This document shows positions 25,606 to 35,798 of a stretch of DNA of 64,000 nt, piece by piece. The notes beneath the pieces were generated by a model that worked only from the letters and a program-made list of their open reading frames with translations, ran no database searches and was not told the DNA's origin. Position 1 is the first letter of the stretch; each line of letters starts with the position of its first letter. The translations under genes were made by a program, and so were the position numbers. Source of the DNA: Bradyrhizobium sp. CB3481 (GTDB taxonomy: Bacteria; Pseudomonadota; Alphaproteobacteria; Rhizobiales; Xanthobacteraceae); NCBI RefSeq assembly GCF_029714305.1, contig NZ_CP121647.1, forward strand, positions 4,670,501 to 4,734,500, read 5' to 3'.

Positions 25606-26832
25606 ATGACGATTAGAAACGCGCGGCGCTTTGCCGCCTCCGTGGCGCTTGCTGCGCTCTGCCTCGGAACGCCAGCACTGGCTCAAGACAAGACGGTCAA
25701 GATCGGTGTGCTCAACGACATGTCGAGCCTCTACGCCGACATCGGCGGCCCGAACTCGGTCGCCGCCGTCAAGATGGCCGTCGAGGATTCCGGCCTCAAG
25801 GCGAAAGGCTGGACTATCGAGGTGGTGAGCGGCGACCACCAGAACAAGCCCGACATTGGCGTGAACATCGCGCGGCAATGGATCGACGCCGACAAGGTCG
25901 ACGCCATCGCCGATACACCGAACTCCGGCGTTGCGCTCGCCGTGAACAATCTGGTGAAAGAAAAGAATTCGGTGCTGCTCAACTCGGGCGCCGCCACCGC
26001 CGATCTCACCGGCAAGGCCTGCACGCCGAACACGATCTCCTTCACCTACGACACCTACATGCTCGCCAACGGCACCGGCAAGGCGCTGACCAAGGCCGGC
26101 GGCGACACCTGGTTCTTCCTCACCGCCGATTATGCCTTCGGCCATGCGTTGGAACGCGACACCGGCAACGTCGTCACCCAGACCGGCGGTAAGGTTTTGG
26201 GTGCGGTCAGGCATCCGCTCAACACCTCGGACTTCTCGTCCTTCCTGCTGCAGGCGCAGTCCTCGAAGGCCAAGGTCATTGGCCTTGCCAATGCCGGCGG
26301 CGACACCACCAACTCGATCAAGCAGGCGGCCGAATTCGGCATCGTGGCAGGCGGCCAGAAGCTCGCCGCGCTGCTGCTCTTCATCAACGACGTGCACGCG
26401 CTCGGCCTGAAGACGGCGCAGGGCCTGACCTTCACCGAATCCTTCTATTGGGATCTCAACGACAAGACCCGCGAATGGTCGAAGCGCTTCCAGAAGAATT
26501 CGCCGAAGGGCTCGATGCCCTCGATGACGGTCGCAGGCCTCTATGCGGAGATCCTGCACTATCTGAAAGCGATGGAAGCGCTCGGCAGCAATCCGCATGA
26601 CGGCGCCAAGGTCGTCGCCAAGATGAAGGAGCTGCCGACCGACGATCCGCTGTTCGGCAAGGGCCCGCTGCGCGCCGACGGCCGCCGCCTGATTCCGGCC
26701 TATCTGTTCGAGGTCAAGAAGCCGGAAGAGTCGAAGGGACCGTGGGACTATTACAAGCTCGTCGCCACCATCGCGCCGGAGGACGCCGCCAAGCCGCTCG
26801 AAGCCAGCGACTGCCCGCTGGTGAAGAAATAA
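25606..26832 (+). CDS. Liv-type ABC transporter substrate-binding protein (orphan)
   Basis: 408 aa periplasmic-binding protein of the branched-chain amino acid/amide type. Signal peptide to about residue 26 (ALAQDKT), then the type I fold beginning VKIGVLNDMSSLYADIGG. It is closely similar along its whole length to the binding protein at 42309-43529 (for example LTADYAFGHALERDT and KGPWDYYKLV in both). No permease or ATPase genes are next to it, so it may share the system at 40-45 kb. A strong ribosome site (GGAGGG) precedes the ATG. Confidence 0.93.
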   Translation: MTIRNARRFAASVALAALCLGTPALAQDKTVKIGVLNDMSSLYADIGGPNSVAAVKMAVEDSGLKAKGWTIEVVSGDHQNKPDIGVNIARQWIDADKVDAIADTPNSGVALAVNNLVKEKNSVLLNSGAATADLTGKACTPNTISFTYDTYMLANGTGKALTKAGGDTWFFLTADYAFGHALERDTGNVVTQTGGKVLGAVRHPLNTSDFSSFLLQAQSSKAKVIGLANAGGDTTNSIKQAAEFGIVAGGQKLAALLLFINDVHALGLKTAQGLTFTESFYWDLNDKTREWSKRFQKNSPKGSMPSMTVAGLYAEILHYLKAMEALGSNPHDGAKVVAKMKELPTDDPLFGKGPLRADGRRLIPAYLFEVKKPEESKGPWDYYKLVATIAPEDAAKPLEASDCPLVKK

Positions 26833-26837
26833 GAAGC

Positions 26838-26919
26838 GTAGGGTGGGTTAGCGAAAGCGTAACCCACCTCCTTTCACGCAAGCGAGCGGTGGGTTACGCC
26901 TTCGGCTAACCCACCCTAC
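26838..26919. repeat. large inverted repeat between convergent genes
   Basis: GTAGGGTGGGTTAGCGAAAG..., on the left, is complementary to ...CTAACCCACCCTAC on the right, with internal small stems. It is a known type of dispersed palindrome and probably doubles as a two-way terminator. Its right end includes the stop codon of the MFS gene. Confidence 0.85.
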
Positions 26920-28157
26920 TTTTTCAGCGTCCGCCACGCGATCAGGAGCGCCAGCCCGAGCAGCGCCGCGGCCAGCAGGAACGGCGCGCCCGGCAATTTC
27001 ACCGGCGCCTGGTCGCTGATGAAATAGGCAAAGGTCAGCGTAAACAGGAACGGCCCGGCCATCTGCGCGATTGAGTTGACGCTGTTGGTCGCGCCCTGCA
27101 ACTGACCCTGCTGATCCGGCGCGACGAGCTGCGTCGTCAGTGCCTGGACCGCCGCGCCCGCCACGCCCCACAGCGCCATCACGGGAATGCCGATCCAGAA
27201 CAGCGGCCCGGTCGGCGCCACGCCGTAGATGAAGAATCCCAATCCGCCGCTGGCGAGCCCGAGCAGCAGCGCGCGGCGCTCGCCGAGCCATTTGACGATC
27301 GGCCCGACGCCCGCGCCCTGCACCACCATGGCGCAGACGCCAACCAGGGCCAGCGTGAGCCCGACCGTCTTCGTATCCCAGCCATAGCGGTAGGTGGCGT
27401 AAAGCACAAAGGTGGACGGCAGCACCACATGCGCGACCTGCCCGAAGAAATTCGCCAGCGACAGCCCGGCGAGGACGCGGTTCGAACGTAAGAGATGCAG
27501 CGCGCCAAGCGGACTGGCGCTCTTCCAGCGAAACGGCGCGCGGCGTTCCCCCGGCAGCGACTCCGGCAGGATCAGCCAGCCATACATCGCATTGGCAAAG
27601 CTGAGGCCCGCCGCAATCCAGAACGGCAGGCGCGGGTCCATGCCGCCGAGCAGGCCGCCAACCGCCGGGCCGAGAATGAAGCCAGCACCGAACGCCGCGC
27701 CGATCTTGCCGAACACGGCGGCGCGCCGCTCCGGCGGCGTCACGTCGGCGATGTAAGCAAACGCGGTCGAGATGCTCGCCGAGGTGATGCCGGAGATCAC
27801 CCGGCCGATGAACAGCCACACCAGCGACGGCGCCAGCGCCATCAGCACATAATCCAGCGCCAGCCCGAAATTCGAGAGCAGCACCACCGGCCGCCGGCCG
27901 AAACGGTCCGAGAGCGCGCCGAGGATCGGCGAGAACAAGAACTGCATCAGCGCCCAGGCGGTGCCGAACAGGCCAAAAATCCGCGCCGCGGTGGCGGTAT
28001 CGTTGTCGACAAAGCTCTCCACCAGCTTGGGCAGGATCGGCAGGATCAGGCCGAGCGCAAGCATGTCGAGCAGGATGGTGACGAAGATGAAGGCCGCCGC
28101 GCCGCTGCGCACCGGCGGCTTGTCGTCGGCGATGGCAGCGGACGCCTGCTCGCTCAT
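26916..28157 (-). CDS. MFS transporter, TCR/Tet-like
   Basis: 413 aa, 12 predicted membrane segments. MFS signatures [14 protein letters not shown] (loop 2-3) and [26 protein letters not shown] resemble TetA/TCR drug-proton antiporters. Its substrate is unknown. The start overlaps the stop of der by 4 bp, so it is the last gene of the TPR-lipoprotein-der transcript. No dedicated regulator is adjacent. Confidence 0.92.
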   Translation of the reverse strand: MSEQASAAIADDKPPVRSGAAAFIFVTILLDMLALGLILPILPKLVESFVDNDTATAARIFGLFGTAWALMQFLFSPILGALSDRFGRRPVVLLSNFGLALDYVLMALAPSLVWLFIGRVISGITSASISTAFAYIADVTPPERRAAVFGKIGAAFGAGFILGPAVGGLLGGMDPRLPFWIAAGLSFANAMYGWLILPESLPGERRAPFRWKSASPLGALHLLRSNRVLAGLSLANFFGQVAHVVLPSTFVLYATYRYGWDTKTVGLTLALVGVCAMVVQGAGVGPIVKWLGERRALLLGLASGGLGFFIYGVAPTGPLFWIGIPVMALWGVAGAAVQALTTQLVAPDQQGQLQGATNSVNSIAQMAGPFLFTLTFAYFISDQAPVKLPGAPFLLAAALLGLALLIAWRTLKK

Positions 28158-29533
28158 GACGGCCGCTTGCGCTTGTGGGCGAACGGATTGGCCTTTTCGC
28201 GCAGCGTGATGCGGATCGGCGTTCCCGGCAGCTCAAATGCCTCGCGCAGGCTGTTGGTGAGATAGCGCAAATAGGATTGCGGCACGGCATCGGCGCGCGA
28301 GCAGAACAGCACGAAGCTTGGCGGACGCCCCTTGGTCTGCGTGATGTAGTTCAGCTTCAGCCGGCGCCCCGACACCGCGGGCGGCGGATTGGCGTCGACC
28401 GCCTGCTCGAACCAGCGATTGAGTGCGGCCGTCGGCACGCGCTTGTTCCAGACGGCGTAGGCGTCCTGGATCGCCTTCATCAGACGGTCGATGCCCTCGC
28501 CCATCAAGCCCGACACGGCGACGATAGGCGCGCCTTTGACCTGCGGCAGCCAGTGATCGGCATCGCTGCGCAGCTGAGAAATCAGATGCGGCTTGCGCTC
28601 CATCAGGTCCCATTTGTTGACCGCGAGCACGATGGCGCGCCCCTCGCGCTCGATCAGGTCGGCGATGCGCAGGTCCTGCTCCTCGAAGCGGTGCTGCGCG
28701 TCCATCATCATCACCACGACCTCGGCAAAGCGCACCGCGCGCAGCGCGTCCGCCACCGACAATTTCTCCAGCTTTTCCTCGATCCGCGAGCGGCGCCTGA
28801 GGCCCGCGGTATCGAACACGCGGAAATCGCGGCCCTGCCAGCTGATCTCCACCGCGATGGAATCGCGCGTGGTGCCGGCTTCGGCGCTGGTGAGCAGTCG
28901 CTCTTCGCCGAGCAGATGGTTGATTAGCGTGGACTTCCCGGCATTGGGACGGCCGACGATCGCAACGCGGATCGGTCGCCGCGCGAGATCCTCGTCCGAC
29001 ACAGCAGCGTCATCGAGATCTTCGGCCTCGTCCGACGGCTCCGGCATCAGCGCGGCGAGCGCGTCGTAGAGTTCGCCCATGCCCTCGCCGTGCTCGGCGG
29101 AAATCTGCACGGGATCGCCGAGCCCGAGCGCATAGGATTCCATCGCGCCGATTTCGCCGTGCTTGCCCTCGCTCTTGTTGGCGACCAGCACCACCGGCTT
29201 GTTGGCGCGGCGCGCGAAATCGGCAAAGGCGCGATCGTTCGGCGTCAGCCCGGCGCGAGCGTCGATCACGAACATCAGGGCATCGGCGAGGCCGATCGCG
29301 GTCTCCGTCTGCTCCTGCATCCGCGCGGTCAGTGAGCCCTTGGCGCCTTCGTCGAGGCCCGCGGTATCGATCACGGTGAATTCGAGATCGCCGAGACGCG
29401 CCTGCCCCTCGCGGCGATCGCGGGTCACACCAGGCTCGTCGTCGACCAGCGCAAGCTTCTGCCCGACCAGCCGGTTGAACAGCGTCGACTTGCCGACGTT
29501 GGGCCGGCCGATAATGGCAATCGTAAAGGACAT
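28154..29533 (-). CDS. der: ribosome-assembly GTPase Der (EngA)
   Basis: 459 aa with the defining tandem GTPase domains. P-loops are GRPNVGKST (about residues 8-16) and GRPNAGKST (about 197-205); each is followed by a G3 motif (DTAGLDEG and DTAGLRRR) and N/TKxD equivalents (NKSEGK, NKWDL). A KH-like C-terminal domain follows. Acts in 50S subunit maturation and is essential in most bacteria. It is downstream of a YfgM-like gene, as in many proteobacteria, but BamB is missing from between them. Confidence 0.97.
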   Translation of the reverse strand: MSFTIAIIGRPNVGKSTLFNRLVGQKLALVDDEPGVTRDRREGQARLGDLEFTVIDTAGLDEGAKGSLTARMQEQTETAIGLADALMFVIDARAGLTPNDRAFADFARRANKPVVLVANKSEGKHGEIGAMESYALGLGDPVQISAEHGEGMGELYDALAALMPEPSDEAEDLDDAAVSDEDLARRPIRVAIVGRPNAGKSTLINHLLGEERLLTSAEAGTTRDSIAVEISWQGRDFRVFDTAGLRRRSRIEEKLEKLSVADALRAVRFAEVVVMMMDAQHRFEEQDLRIADLIEREGRAIVLAVNKWDLMERKPHLISQLRSDADHWLPQVKGAPIVAVSGLMGEGIDRLMKAIQDAYAVWNKRVPTAALNRWFEQAVDANPPPAVSGRRLKLNYITQTKGRPPSFVLFCSRADAVPQSYLRYLTNSLREAFELPGTPIRITLREKANPFAHKRKRPS

Positions 29534-29544
29534 AAATGATCCAA

Positions 29545-29565
29545 ACGCCCTTTTCTGAAGGGCGT
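29545..29565 (-). terminator. hairpin between lipoprotein gene and der
   Basis: ACGCCCTT-TTCTG-AAGGGCGT, a perfect 8-bp stem in the 55-bp gap before der. There is no downstream T-run on the transcribed strand, so it may only reduce read-through or stabilise the upstream message. Confidence 0.5.
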
Positions 29566-29588
29566 GTCAATCGAACGAATAGCAGAAA

Positions 29589-30095
29589 TCAGCGCTGGAA
29601 ACTGCCGCTCGGCATCGGGGCCGGGAAAGACGATTGCTGCGAGGATTGAGCCGGCTGATCGGGCGGCGGCGCGGTGGTGCGCTTGCGCGCGATCTTCGCC
29701 GGCTTGGGCGCCGGCGGGGCCGCAGCGGTGCTGCCCTCTTCCTCGGGCGCAGCGGCGGGGTCCACGGCCGCGGCCGGTGCGGCGGCCTGCTTGCCCCTGG
29801 ATTTCGCACCCTTCTTGGACTTCGGCTCTTCCGGCGGCGGCGCCATGGCGGCGGCCTGCGCGTTCGGATCGTCCTGTTGATGGGCCCCTCGATAGAGATC
29901 CTTCGGCACGCCCTGCTCGAGGCCGGGCACGCCTTCGGGGAAGACCGGCTTGCGGTCGCCGGGCAGCTTCTTCTTGGTATCGAGGAAGTCGAGCAGGTCG
30001 GTCGGATCGAAATTGCCCGAGCTGCCACAGCCCGCCAGCGCGCCCGAGAGTGCGATGAGGACAGCGGTTGCGATCAAACGTTGCGGGCGGCGCAT
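29589..30095 (-). CDS. Pro/Ala-rich outer-membrane-type lipoprotein
   Basis: 168 aa. Signal peptide with lipobox LAGC, lipid cysteine at about residue 23, then GSSGNFDPTDLLDFLDTKKKLPGDRK. From about residue 75 on it is Pro/Ala/Lys-rich low complexity. No fold is recognised. Its place, 30 bp after a YfgM-like TPR gene and before der, is where BamB is often found. It is too short and lacks the BamB beta-propeller, so homology to BamB is not supported. It may still be an envelope-assembly accessory. Confidence 0.8.
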   Translation of the reverse strand: MRRPQRLIATAVLIALSGALAGCGSSGNFDPTDLLDFLDTKKKLPGDRKPVFPEGVPGLEQGVPKDLYRGAHQQDDPNAQAAAMAPPPEEPKSKKGAKSRGKQAAAPAAAVDPAAAPEEEGSTAAAPPAPKPAKIARKRTTAPPPDQPAQSSQQSSFPAPMPSGSFQR

Positions 30096-30125
30096 ATCGG
30101 GTTTCCCAAGTCGTTCTTGCCGGTT

Positions 30126-30779
30126 TTAGCTCTTGGCGACCGGCGGCAGCAGGGCCTGCAGCGCTTCGGCACGCGAGCGCAGGCTCGGCGGCGTTTCGCC
30201 GTCATTGGCAATCATGTCCAGCCATTGCCGCGTCGCCGCGGCATCGTTGGCGCGCCACGCCGACAGCGCCAGCAATTCGCGCGCGGTATGGCGGAAGGTC
30301 GCCCCCGGCGCAGCCGCCGCCTCGAGGCGTTCCTTCATGTTCGGATAGCTGGTGCTTTCCAGCAGCAGTTGGGCCGCACGAATGCGCGCCAGATCCTGGT
30401 CGGCGGCGCCGACGCTGCGATCGGCAGCGATCTCGTCGTACATCTTGGCCGCTGCCGGCGCATCGCGATTGGCGATCTCCGCCGCGAGGCGCAATCGCGA
30501 CAGCACGCGGTAACCGAACGGCGCCTTGGCGACGAGGTCGGCGAAAGCAGCTTCAGCCTCGGCATGCTTGTTCGCCTCCGAAAGCTCGACCGCCTTGTCG
30601 AAGGCCGCGCCCGCCTCGGCCGCCTTCTTGGCTTCCAGATACTGGTAGCCGCGCCAGCCACCCACGGCGGCGACGATCAAAATCATCGCGGCAATGATGT
30701 AGATCGAATATTTGTCCCACAGCTTCTTGAGCTGTTCGCGACGTACTTCCTCGTCAACTTCATCAAATAATTCAGACAC
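30126..30779 (-). CDS. YfgM-like membrane-anchored TPR protein
   Basis: 217 aa. The cytoplasmic N-terminus (SELFDEVDEEVRREQLKKLWDKY) is followed by one membrane span (about residues 26-44, IYIIAAMILIVAAVGGW) and helical TPR-like repeats rich in Ala/Glu. This is the YfgM/DUF2133 type, which associates with the Sec translocon and periplasmic chaperones. It is the first gene of the operon with the lipoprotein, der and the MFS transporter. Confidence 0.88.
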   Translation of the reverse strand: MSELFDEVDEEVRREQLKKLWDKYSIYIIAAMILIVAAVGGWRGYQYLEAKKAAEAGAAFDKAVELSEANKHAEAEAAFADLVAKAPFGYRVLSRLRLAAEIANRDAPAAAKMYDEIAADRSVGAADQDLARIRAAQLLLESTSYPNMKERLEAAAAPGATFRHTARELLALSAWRANDAAATRQWLDMIANDGETPPSLRSRAEALQALLPPVAKS

Positions 30780-31022
30780 TTAAGGATATCCCATCCCCGA
30801 GGAACCGCAACATCGGCGGCAGGTTCGCGCACCCGATCCCCGCATGGCCGGGGCGTAGCCTATCGATATGGCGGTGGCAAGGCAAAGCTAGCGGGATCAA
30901 AGCGTTAACAACGCCCGGATCCGCCTGCAAAACCGGCCGGCAATGTTGACACTGAGGTTCAAAGTTTGGCGTAATCCGCCCGCCTTCCTTTGTCGACTCG
31001 TACCCCATTTTTCAGGTGTTTC

Positions 31023-31877
31023 ATGCCTCGCCATGCGCTGGTTTCGATCCTCGCCATGGGCCTGGCATTGCTGCCCGCAGCCTCGCTGGCCGACGACATC
31101 AAGCCGAAAGCACCTGATACGGCATTCTCGGGCAAGTTGCGCCCCGACATTCTGGGTATCTCGACCGAATCGAATGCCGAAGCCGCGCGCGCCGTCTTCG
31201 ATTCGCAGTTCAAGGGCCGCACCGACGCCAAGACCGATATCCAGCAGCAGAAGCTCGGCAATGGCGGAACCAGCTACGTGGCAGCGCTGAATTTCAGCCT
31301 TCCGGCTGCACCAAAGCAGAACGGCGAGATGCTCTCGACCAGCTTCTCCTCGCCGGCGAGCGCCAACCGTGCCTATTTCGTCGCCCGCAACCTGACCTTC
31401 GCGCAGGACCAGCAGCCTTCGAAGGCGGACATGATCAAGGAAGTGATGGGCAAATACGGCGTGCCTACCATCGTCGGCGATCAGCACCTGTACTACATCT
31501 ACCGCAAGGGCTCGATCATGTCGGTCGGCGGCAAGTACAAGGAAGCGACCGCCCTGGAGGCCATCGACAAGCCGCTTGATCCGCGCGCCGCCGTCAAGCT
31601 CAACGGCGACACCGTCCGCGGCAGTTGCGTCGCGGTCGTCAAGCGCGCGCAGGCCAAGGTCAAAGATCCAAGCGCCATGCTCATCGAGGCAAAGGGCGCG
31701 AATTGCGACGGTGTGCTGAGCGTGCAGCTCGTGCCGGGCGCGCAGAATGATCGTGTCGGCATCGCCCAGTTCACCCTGCTCGATGTCAAACAACTCATCA
31801 GCGCGGCGACCATTGACAGTGCCGCCGCGGGGCAAGGCAACGGATCAATGCCGACGGGAAGCGCACCAAAACTTTAG
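31023..31877 (+). CDS. exported hypothetical protein
   Basis: 284 aa from the ATG at 31023 (an in-frame ATG at 30990 would place the signal sequence internally). Signal peptide MPRHALVSILAMGLALLPAA, cut near SLADD. The rest is globular with no recognised domain; it contains GNGGTSYVAALNFSLP and DQHLYYIYRKGS. Only two cysteines occur near the C-terminus (CVAVV and NCDGV). Periplasmic location is likely and function unknown. It overlaps the convergent acyl-CoA ligase gene by 4 bp. Confidence 0.78.
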   Translation: MPRHALVSILAMGLALLPAASLADDIKPKAPDTAFSGKLRPDILGISTESNAEAARAVFDSQFKGRTDAKTDIQQQKLGNGGTSYVAALNFSLPAAPKQNGEMLSTSFSSPASANRAYFVARNLTFAQDQQPSKADMIKEVMGKYGVPTIVGDQHLYYIYRKGSIMSVGGKYKEATALEAIDKPLDPRAAVKLNGDTVRGSCVAVVKRAQAKVKDPSAMLIEAKGANCDGVLSVQLVPGAQNDRVGIAQFTLLDVKQLISAATIDSAAAGQGNGSMPTGSAPKL

Positions 31878-33478
31878 TCGGCCTTCAGGTGGGTCATGGT
31901 CTCGCGGAGCTGCCGTTTCATCACCTTGCCATTGGCGTTGCGCGGTAGCGGCTCGGTGCGCAGATCCATGGTTTCCGGCACCTTGTAGTCGGACAGCCGT
32001 TCGGCACACCAAGTGCGCAGCGCCTCGCTGGCAACGGGATTGCGCGTTACGACGACGGCGTGCACGCGCTCGCCCAGCACCGGACACGGTTTGGCGATGA
32101 TCGCGCTCTCGACAACATCTGGGTGGCCGGCCAGCACCGATTCGACCTCCGCCGAATAGATCTTCAGGCCGCCGCGGTTGATCATGTCCTTCTGCCGGTC
32201 GAACACGCGGACGAAATTCTCAGCATCGATCGAGCCGAGATCGCCGGAATGCCAGAAGCCGGCCGTAAAACTCTCCGCCGTCGCCTTCGGATTATTCCAA
32301 TAGCCTTTGATGACGGAGCCGCTGTGGATCCAGATTTCGCCGATCTCGCCGCGCGGCAGCTCGCGGCCCTCGGCATCCATCACGACGATCTGTGCGCCGG
32401 GACAGGGCAAGCCGACGCTGTCGATATGGCTTGCGGTCAGTTCGCCCGGCATCATGGTCGAGGGCGATGTCGTCTCGGTCGCGCCGTAGCAATTCATCAG
32501 CTTGAGGCCGGGAATTTTGGCATCGAGCTTCTCAATGGTGGCAATCGGCATCGGCGCGCCGCCGAAGCCACCGATCCGCCAGCTCGACAGATCGTAGCTG
32601 TCGAAGTCCGGCTGCAGCAGGCAGAGGTTGTACATCGCCGGCACCATCACGGTGTAGGTGACACGCTCGCGCGCGGCCAGCTTGAGATATTCCGCCGCCT
32701 TGAACTCGGGCATGATGATCAGCGTGCCGGCACAGCGCACCATGGTCATGACGTTGGCAACGACGCCCGTGACGTGGCCGAGCGGCACCGCTGCAATCGA
32801 ACGGTCCGCCTCGGTGAGCTTCATGCCCGCCACGAACACCATCGCAGAATGGATGATCGTGCAATGGGCGAGCATCGCGCCCTTGGGCCGCCCGGTGGTG
32901 CCCGAGGTGTAGAGGATCATCGCGGTGTCCTCTTCGCCGACCTCGACCGGTGCGGCCAACGGCGCGTTGTCGGCCAGCTCTGAAAAGCGCGAGAGACGCG
33001 GATCGTCGTCGACGGCGATCCGGTGCGTGACCTCGGGAATATCGCCCGCATCAGGCACGCGGCCTGCCAGCGCGGCTTCGTGGACCAAAAGCTTTGCGCC
33101 GCAATCGGTCAACACATAGGCGATCTCCGGCTTTTGCTGGCGGGTCGAAAGCAGGACCGTCACCAGCCCGGCATGCGCCGCGCCGAGCATCGTCAGCACG
33201 AATTCGACGCGGTTACCGAGCAGCACCGCGACACGGTCGCCGCGCTGCAGGCCGAGTTTCTGGAAACCTGCCGCGATTTGCGCCGATCGCTGCGCGACTT
33301 CTCGCCAAGTCATGCGCGTGGCGCCACACACCAGCGCTTCGCCATCGCCGTTTCGCGCCACGGCGTCGGCCACCATTGCCGCAATACCCCGGGGCCGCTC
33401 GCAAAACACTGGGACGATCCGGTCGCCGAAGCGCGGCTCGAGCCGCATTGGCGGAATGGCGTGCTGGGACCAGTCCAT
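31874..33478 (-). CDS. AMP-forming acyl-CoA synthetase
   Basis: 534 aa of the ANL superfamily; converts a carboxylic acid to its CoA thioester. The P-loop-like motif is ILYTSGTTGRPKGA (about residues 188-201), A5 is NCYGATETTSP, A7 is WHSGDLGSID, and the C-terminal catalytic-lysine motif is PRNANGKVMKR near the end. Substrate is probably a fatty or short aromatic acid. It is the last gene of NnrU-panB-ligase, 10 bp after panB. Confidence 0.94.
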   Translation of the reverse strand: MDWSQHAIPPMRLEPRFGDRIVPVFCERPRGIAAMVADAVARNGDGEALVCGATRMTWREVAQRSAQIAAGFQKLGLQRGDRVAVLLGNRVEFVLTMLGAAHAGLVTVLLSTRQQKPEIAYVLTDCGAKLLVHEAALAGRVPDAGDIPEVTHRIAVDDDPRLSRFSELADNAPLAAPVEVGEEDTAMILYTSGTTGRPKGAMLAHCTIIHSAMVFVAGMKLTEADRSIAAVPLGHVTGVVANVMTMVRCAGTLIIMPEFKAAEYLKLAARERVTYTVMVPAMYNLCLLQPDFDSYDLSSWRIGGFGGAPMPIATIEKLDAKIPGLKLMNCYGATETTSPSTMMPGELTASHIDSVGLPCPGAQIVVMDAEGRELPRGEIGEIWIHSGSVIKGYWNNPKATAESFTAGFWHSGDLGSIDAENFVRVFDRQKDMINRGGLKIYSAEVESVLAGHPDVVESAIIAKPCPVLGERVHAVVVTRNPVASEALRTWCAERLSDYKVPETMDLRTEPLPRNANGKVMKRQLRETMTHLKAD

Positions 33479-33488
33479 AGCCCCCTCG

Positions 33489-34310
33489 TCAGCTCTTTTT
33501 CATCTCGTAGACGTGTTCGGGTCTTGGAAACGCGCGAGAGCGGACGTCATCGGCATAGCCTTTGATTGCCGCCTCGATCGCGGGGCCGAGATCGCCATAG
33601 CGGCGCACGAACTTCGGCGTCCGCGGCGACAGGCCGAGCATGTCTTCCAGCACCAGCACCTGTCCATCGCAGGCCACGCTGGCGCCGATGCCGATGGTCG
33701 GAATGGCGATGCTCTCGGTGATCTTCCGCGCCAGCGGCTCGGCGACCGCCTCGATCACAACCGAAAACGCCCCGGCGTCCGCAATCGCCTGGGCATCCCT
33801 CAGGATCGGCTCCCAACTGCCCTTGTCGCGTCCCTGCGCGCGGAACGAGCCGAGCGTGTTGATCGATTGCGGCGTCAATCCGATGTGGCCCATGACCGGC
33901 ACGCCGCGCTCGGACAGAAACGCGATCGTTTCCGCCATTCGCTCGCCGCCTTCGAGCTTCACCGCGCCGCACTGCGTCTCCTTCAATATCCGCACGGCGG
34001 AATGAAACGCCTGCTCCTTGGAGGCTTCATAGGAGCCGAACGGCATGTCGACCACGACGAGCGCGTGCTTCGAGCCCCGCATCACCGCGCGCCCCTGCAG
34101 GATCATCATGTCCAGCGTCACCGGCACGGTGGTCTCGAAGCCATGCATGACATTGCCGAGGGAATCGCCGACCAGAATGACGTCGCAATGGCGGTCCACC
34201 AGCGCAGCGGTATGCGCGTGGTACGACGTCAGCATCACGATCGGCTCGCCATTCTTGCGCGCGCGGATGTCAGGCGCAGTCTTGCGCCTGACGGCAGATT
34301 GAACCGACAT
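33489..34310 (-). CDS. panB: 3-methyl-2-oxobutanoate hydroxymethyltransferase
   Basis: 273 aa; first committed step of pantothenate synthesis, adding a hydroxymethyl group from methylene-tetrahydrofolate to ketoisovalerate. Family motifs are [11 protein letters not shown] (about residues 46-56), [11 protein letters not shown] and KLEGGE, with GHIGLTPQS near 139. It lies between NnrU (2 bp) and an acyl-CoA ligase (10 bp). panC is not present in the window. Confidence 0.97.
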   Translation of the reverse strand: MSVQSAVRRKTAPDIRARKNGEPIVMLTSYHAHTAALVDRHCDVILVGDSLGNVMHGFETTVPVTLDMMILQGRAVMRGSKHALVVVDMPFGSYEASKEQAFHSAVRILKETQCGAVKLEGGERMAETIAFLSERGVPVMGHIGLTPQSINTLGSFRAQGRDKGSWEPILRDAQAIADAGAFSVVIEAVAEPLARKITESIAIPTIGIGASVACDGQVLVLEDMLGLSPRTPKFVRRYGDLGPAIEAAIKGYADDVRSRAFPRPEHVYEMKKS

Positions 34311-34312
34311 GC

Positions 34313-34897
34313 TTAAGCTCCAACCACGGGGACGCCGATCACGACCGGATGGAACGCGAAGGCGAGCGCCAGATAGGCAACGAGACCGACCGCGACTGCG
34401 ATCAAATCGTTGCCGGGACCACCGACGGGTATCGGCGGTCCGCCGGCGTCGGTACGGGATTTAAGCGAGATGCGGTCATAGACCGCCCAGGCGAGGAACG
34501 AGCCGAACAGGATGATCGAGCCGAGATCGCCATTGGCGAGAAGGTGCGCCGCCGCCCACAGCTTGATGCCGGTCAGCATCGGATGTTTCAGCGTCGTGTA
34601 GATCCGGCCGCGGATATAGGACGCAACCACGAGAATGACCGCGGGCAGCATCAAGGCCACCGTGATGTGCTTGAACGCCACCGGCGGGTTCCAGACGTCG
34701 ATCCAGCCCGTCGCGCGATACTTGGCAAAGCCCCAGATGATCAGCGCGAGGCCTGTGAATGAGGCCAGCGTATAGCCGATCTTGTAGCCGCCCTCGCCCG
34801 TCGCAGCGATAATCTGCGCACGCAGCTTGCGCTGGATCGTGATCGTGTGGACGCCAAAGAACACGATCAGGCCCAGGATCAACACCAGCAGTCCCAT
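34313..34897 (-). CDS. NnrU family membrane protein
   Basis: 194 aa, six predicted membrane spans. It matches NnrU/MAPEG-like methyltransferase-type membrane proteins by pattern ([20 protein letters not shown] start; [22 protein letters not shown]). First linked to nitrite/NO reduction, but many members lie elsewhere. It is the first gene of the unit with panB, starting only 2 bp before it. Confidence 0.88.
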   Translation of the reverse strand: MGLLVLILGLIVFFGVHTITIQRKLRAQIIAATGEGGYKIGYTLASFTGLALIIWGFAKYRATGWIDVWNPPVAFKHITVALMLPAVILVVASYIRGRIYTTLKHPMLTGIKLWAAAHLLANGDLGSIILFGSFLAWAVYDRISLKSRTDAGGPPIPVGGPGNDLIAVAVGLVAYLALAFAFHPVVIGVPVVGA

Positions 34898-34994
34898 GAT
34901 GTCCTCCCCTCGCGCGGCTGGTTTTCCGGATTATCCGCGTATCATTTTAGGGGCTTGGGACGCAATGCGCGAAAAGCTTCGGCGCGCCTGCACG

Positions 34995-35113
34995 GGAAAG
35001 CCTCGGCGAAGCCTTGGCGTAGCCGGGACCCGCGTATCCATCGTCCGCGCCAGCGGACAGACGTGATTCACGCGAAGGGCGATGGATTGCCGGGTGAAGC
35101 CCGGCAATGACAG
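34995..35113. repeat. REP-like repeat cluster between NnrU and TonB-like genes
   Basis: It contains ATTGCCGGG-TGAAG-CCCGGCAAT (35086-35108) and a second hairpin, GTCCGC-GCCA-GCGGAC, about 40 bp to its left. The arrangement is typical of palindromic elements of this genus. No gene is seen here. Confidence 0.8.
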
Positions 35114-35124
35114 GATAGATCGGC

Positions 35125-35727
35125 TCACGGCTTCCCCGCCTGCTTCCCCAGATCGCGGTTGTCGACGTACCGAATCGCAATCGGCCGCCCGGCCAGCGCG
35201 CCACCCAGTCCGGCCGTGAATTTGAGCGGCATGCAAGCCGTTAGCGAGGCGTCGATCGCTTTCAAATATAGCGCCCTTGTATCTGGCGGAACGCCGGCCG
35301 TGGCATAGGTCACACGGGGCGTCGCAATGATCTCGCCCGAGCGCTTGAAGCTGAAGCGCACCGACATCTGCATGCCCTCGCGCGCGAGATCGGAAGGCGG
35401 CGGCGACCAGCAGGAGCGCAGCGCCGCGAACAGGTCGCCGATCGTATCGAGATCGTGATCGGGCCTTTTGTATTTCGCGGCCTGATCCTGCGGCGGCACG
35501 CTCTGGATCGTCAGTTGCAGGTTCTGGCCGTAGGGGTAGTCGATTTCGGGAATGCAGGGGCCGTCGTTGAACACGCTGCAGAATGACGGCGTGCATGGCT
35601 GGCCGTCGAGCACGCTGCAGGGCGCATGCGAAAATGGCGTGGCGTCGATCTGACGCCGCGGCTGCGCCCCGAGGGCGCCGATCCCGGCGAACAGGCCGAT
35701 CAGGCAGAGGATGGCGAACCGAAACAT
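35125..35727 (-). CDS. exported protein with TonB-C-like domain
   Basis: 200 aa from the ATG at 35727 (an in-frame start at 35802 would bury the signal peptide). Signal peptide ends near GALGAQ. The middle carries four cysteines (APCSVLDGQPCTPSFCSVFNDGPC pattern), and the C-terminal half (RFSFKRSGEIIATPRVTYA ... ALYLKAIDASLTACMPLKF) resembles the TonB C-terminal/energy-transducer fold seen in many small periplasmic proteins. A link to a specific transporter is not visible. Confidence 0.75.
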   Translation of the reverse strand: MFRFAILCLIGLFAGIGALGAQPRRQIDATPFSHAPCSVLDGQPCTPSFCSVFNDGPCIPEIDYPYGQNLQLTIQSVPPQDQAAKYKRPDHDLDTIGDLFAALRSCWSPPPSDLAREGMQMSVRFSFKRSGEIIATPRVTYATAGVPPDTRALYLKAIDASLTACMPLKFTAGLGGALAGRPIAIRYVDNRDLGKQAGKP

Positions 35728-35798
35728 GCCGCGGGGTCCTTGCGGGTGATCCCGTTTAAGGTGATGCGCGTTGTGGGCACCATCAAGGCTGATCGCGT

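Noticed and set aside
29589..30095. Annotating the lipoprotein as BamB
   Set aside because: 168 aa and low complexity; BamB is about 390 aa with an eight-bladed propeller.
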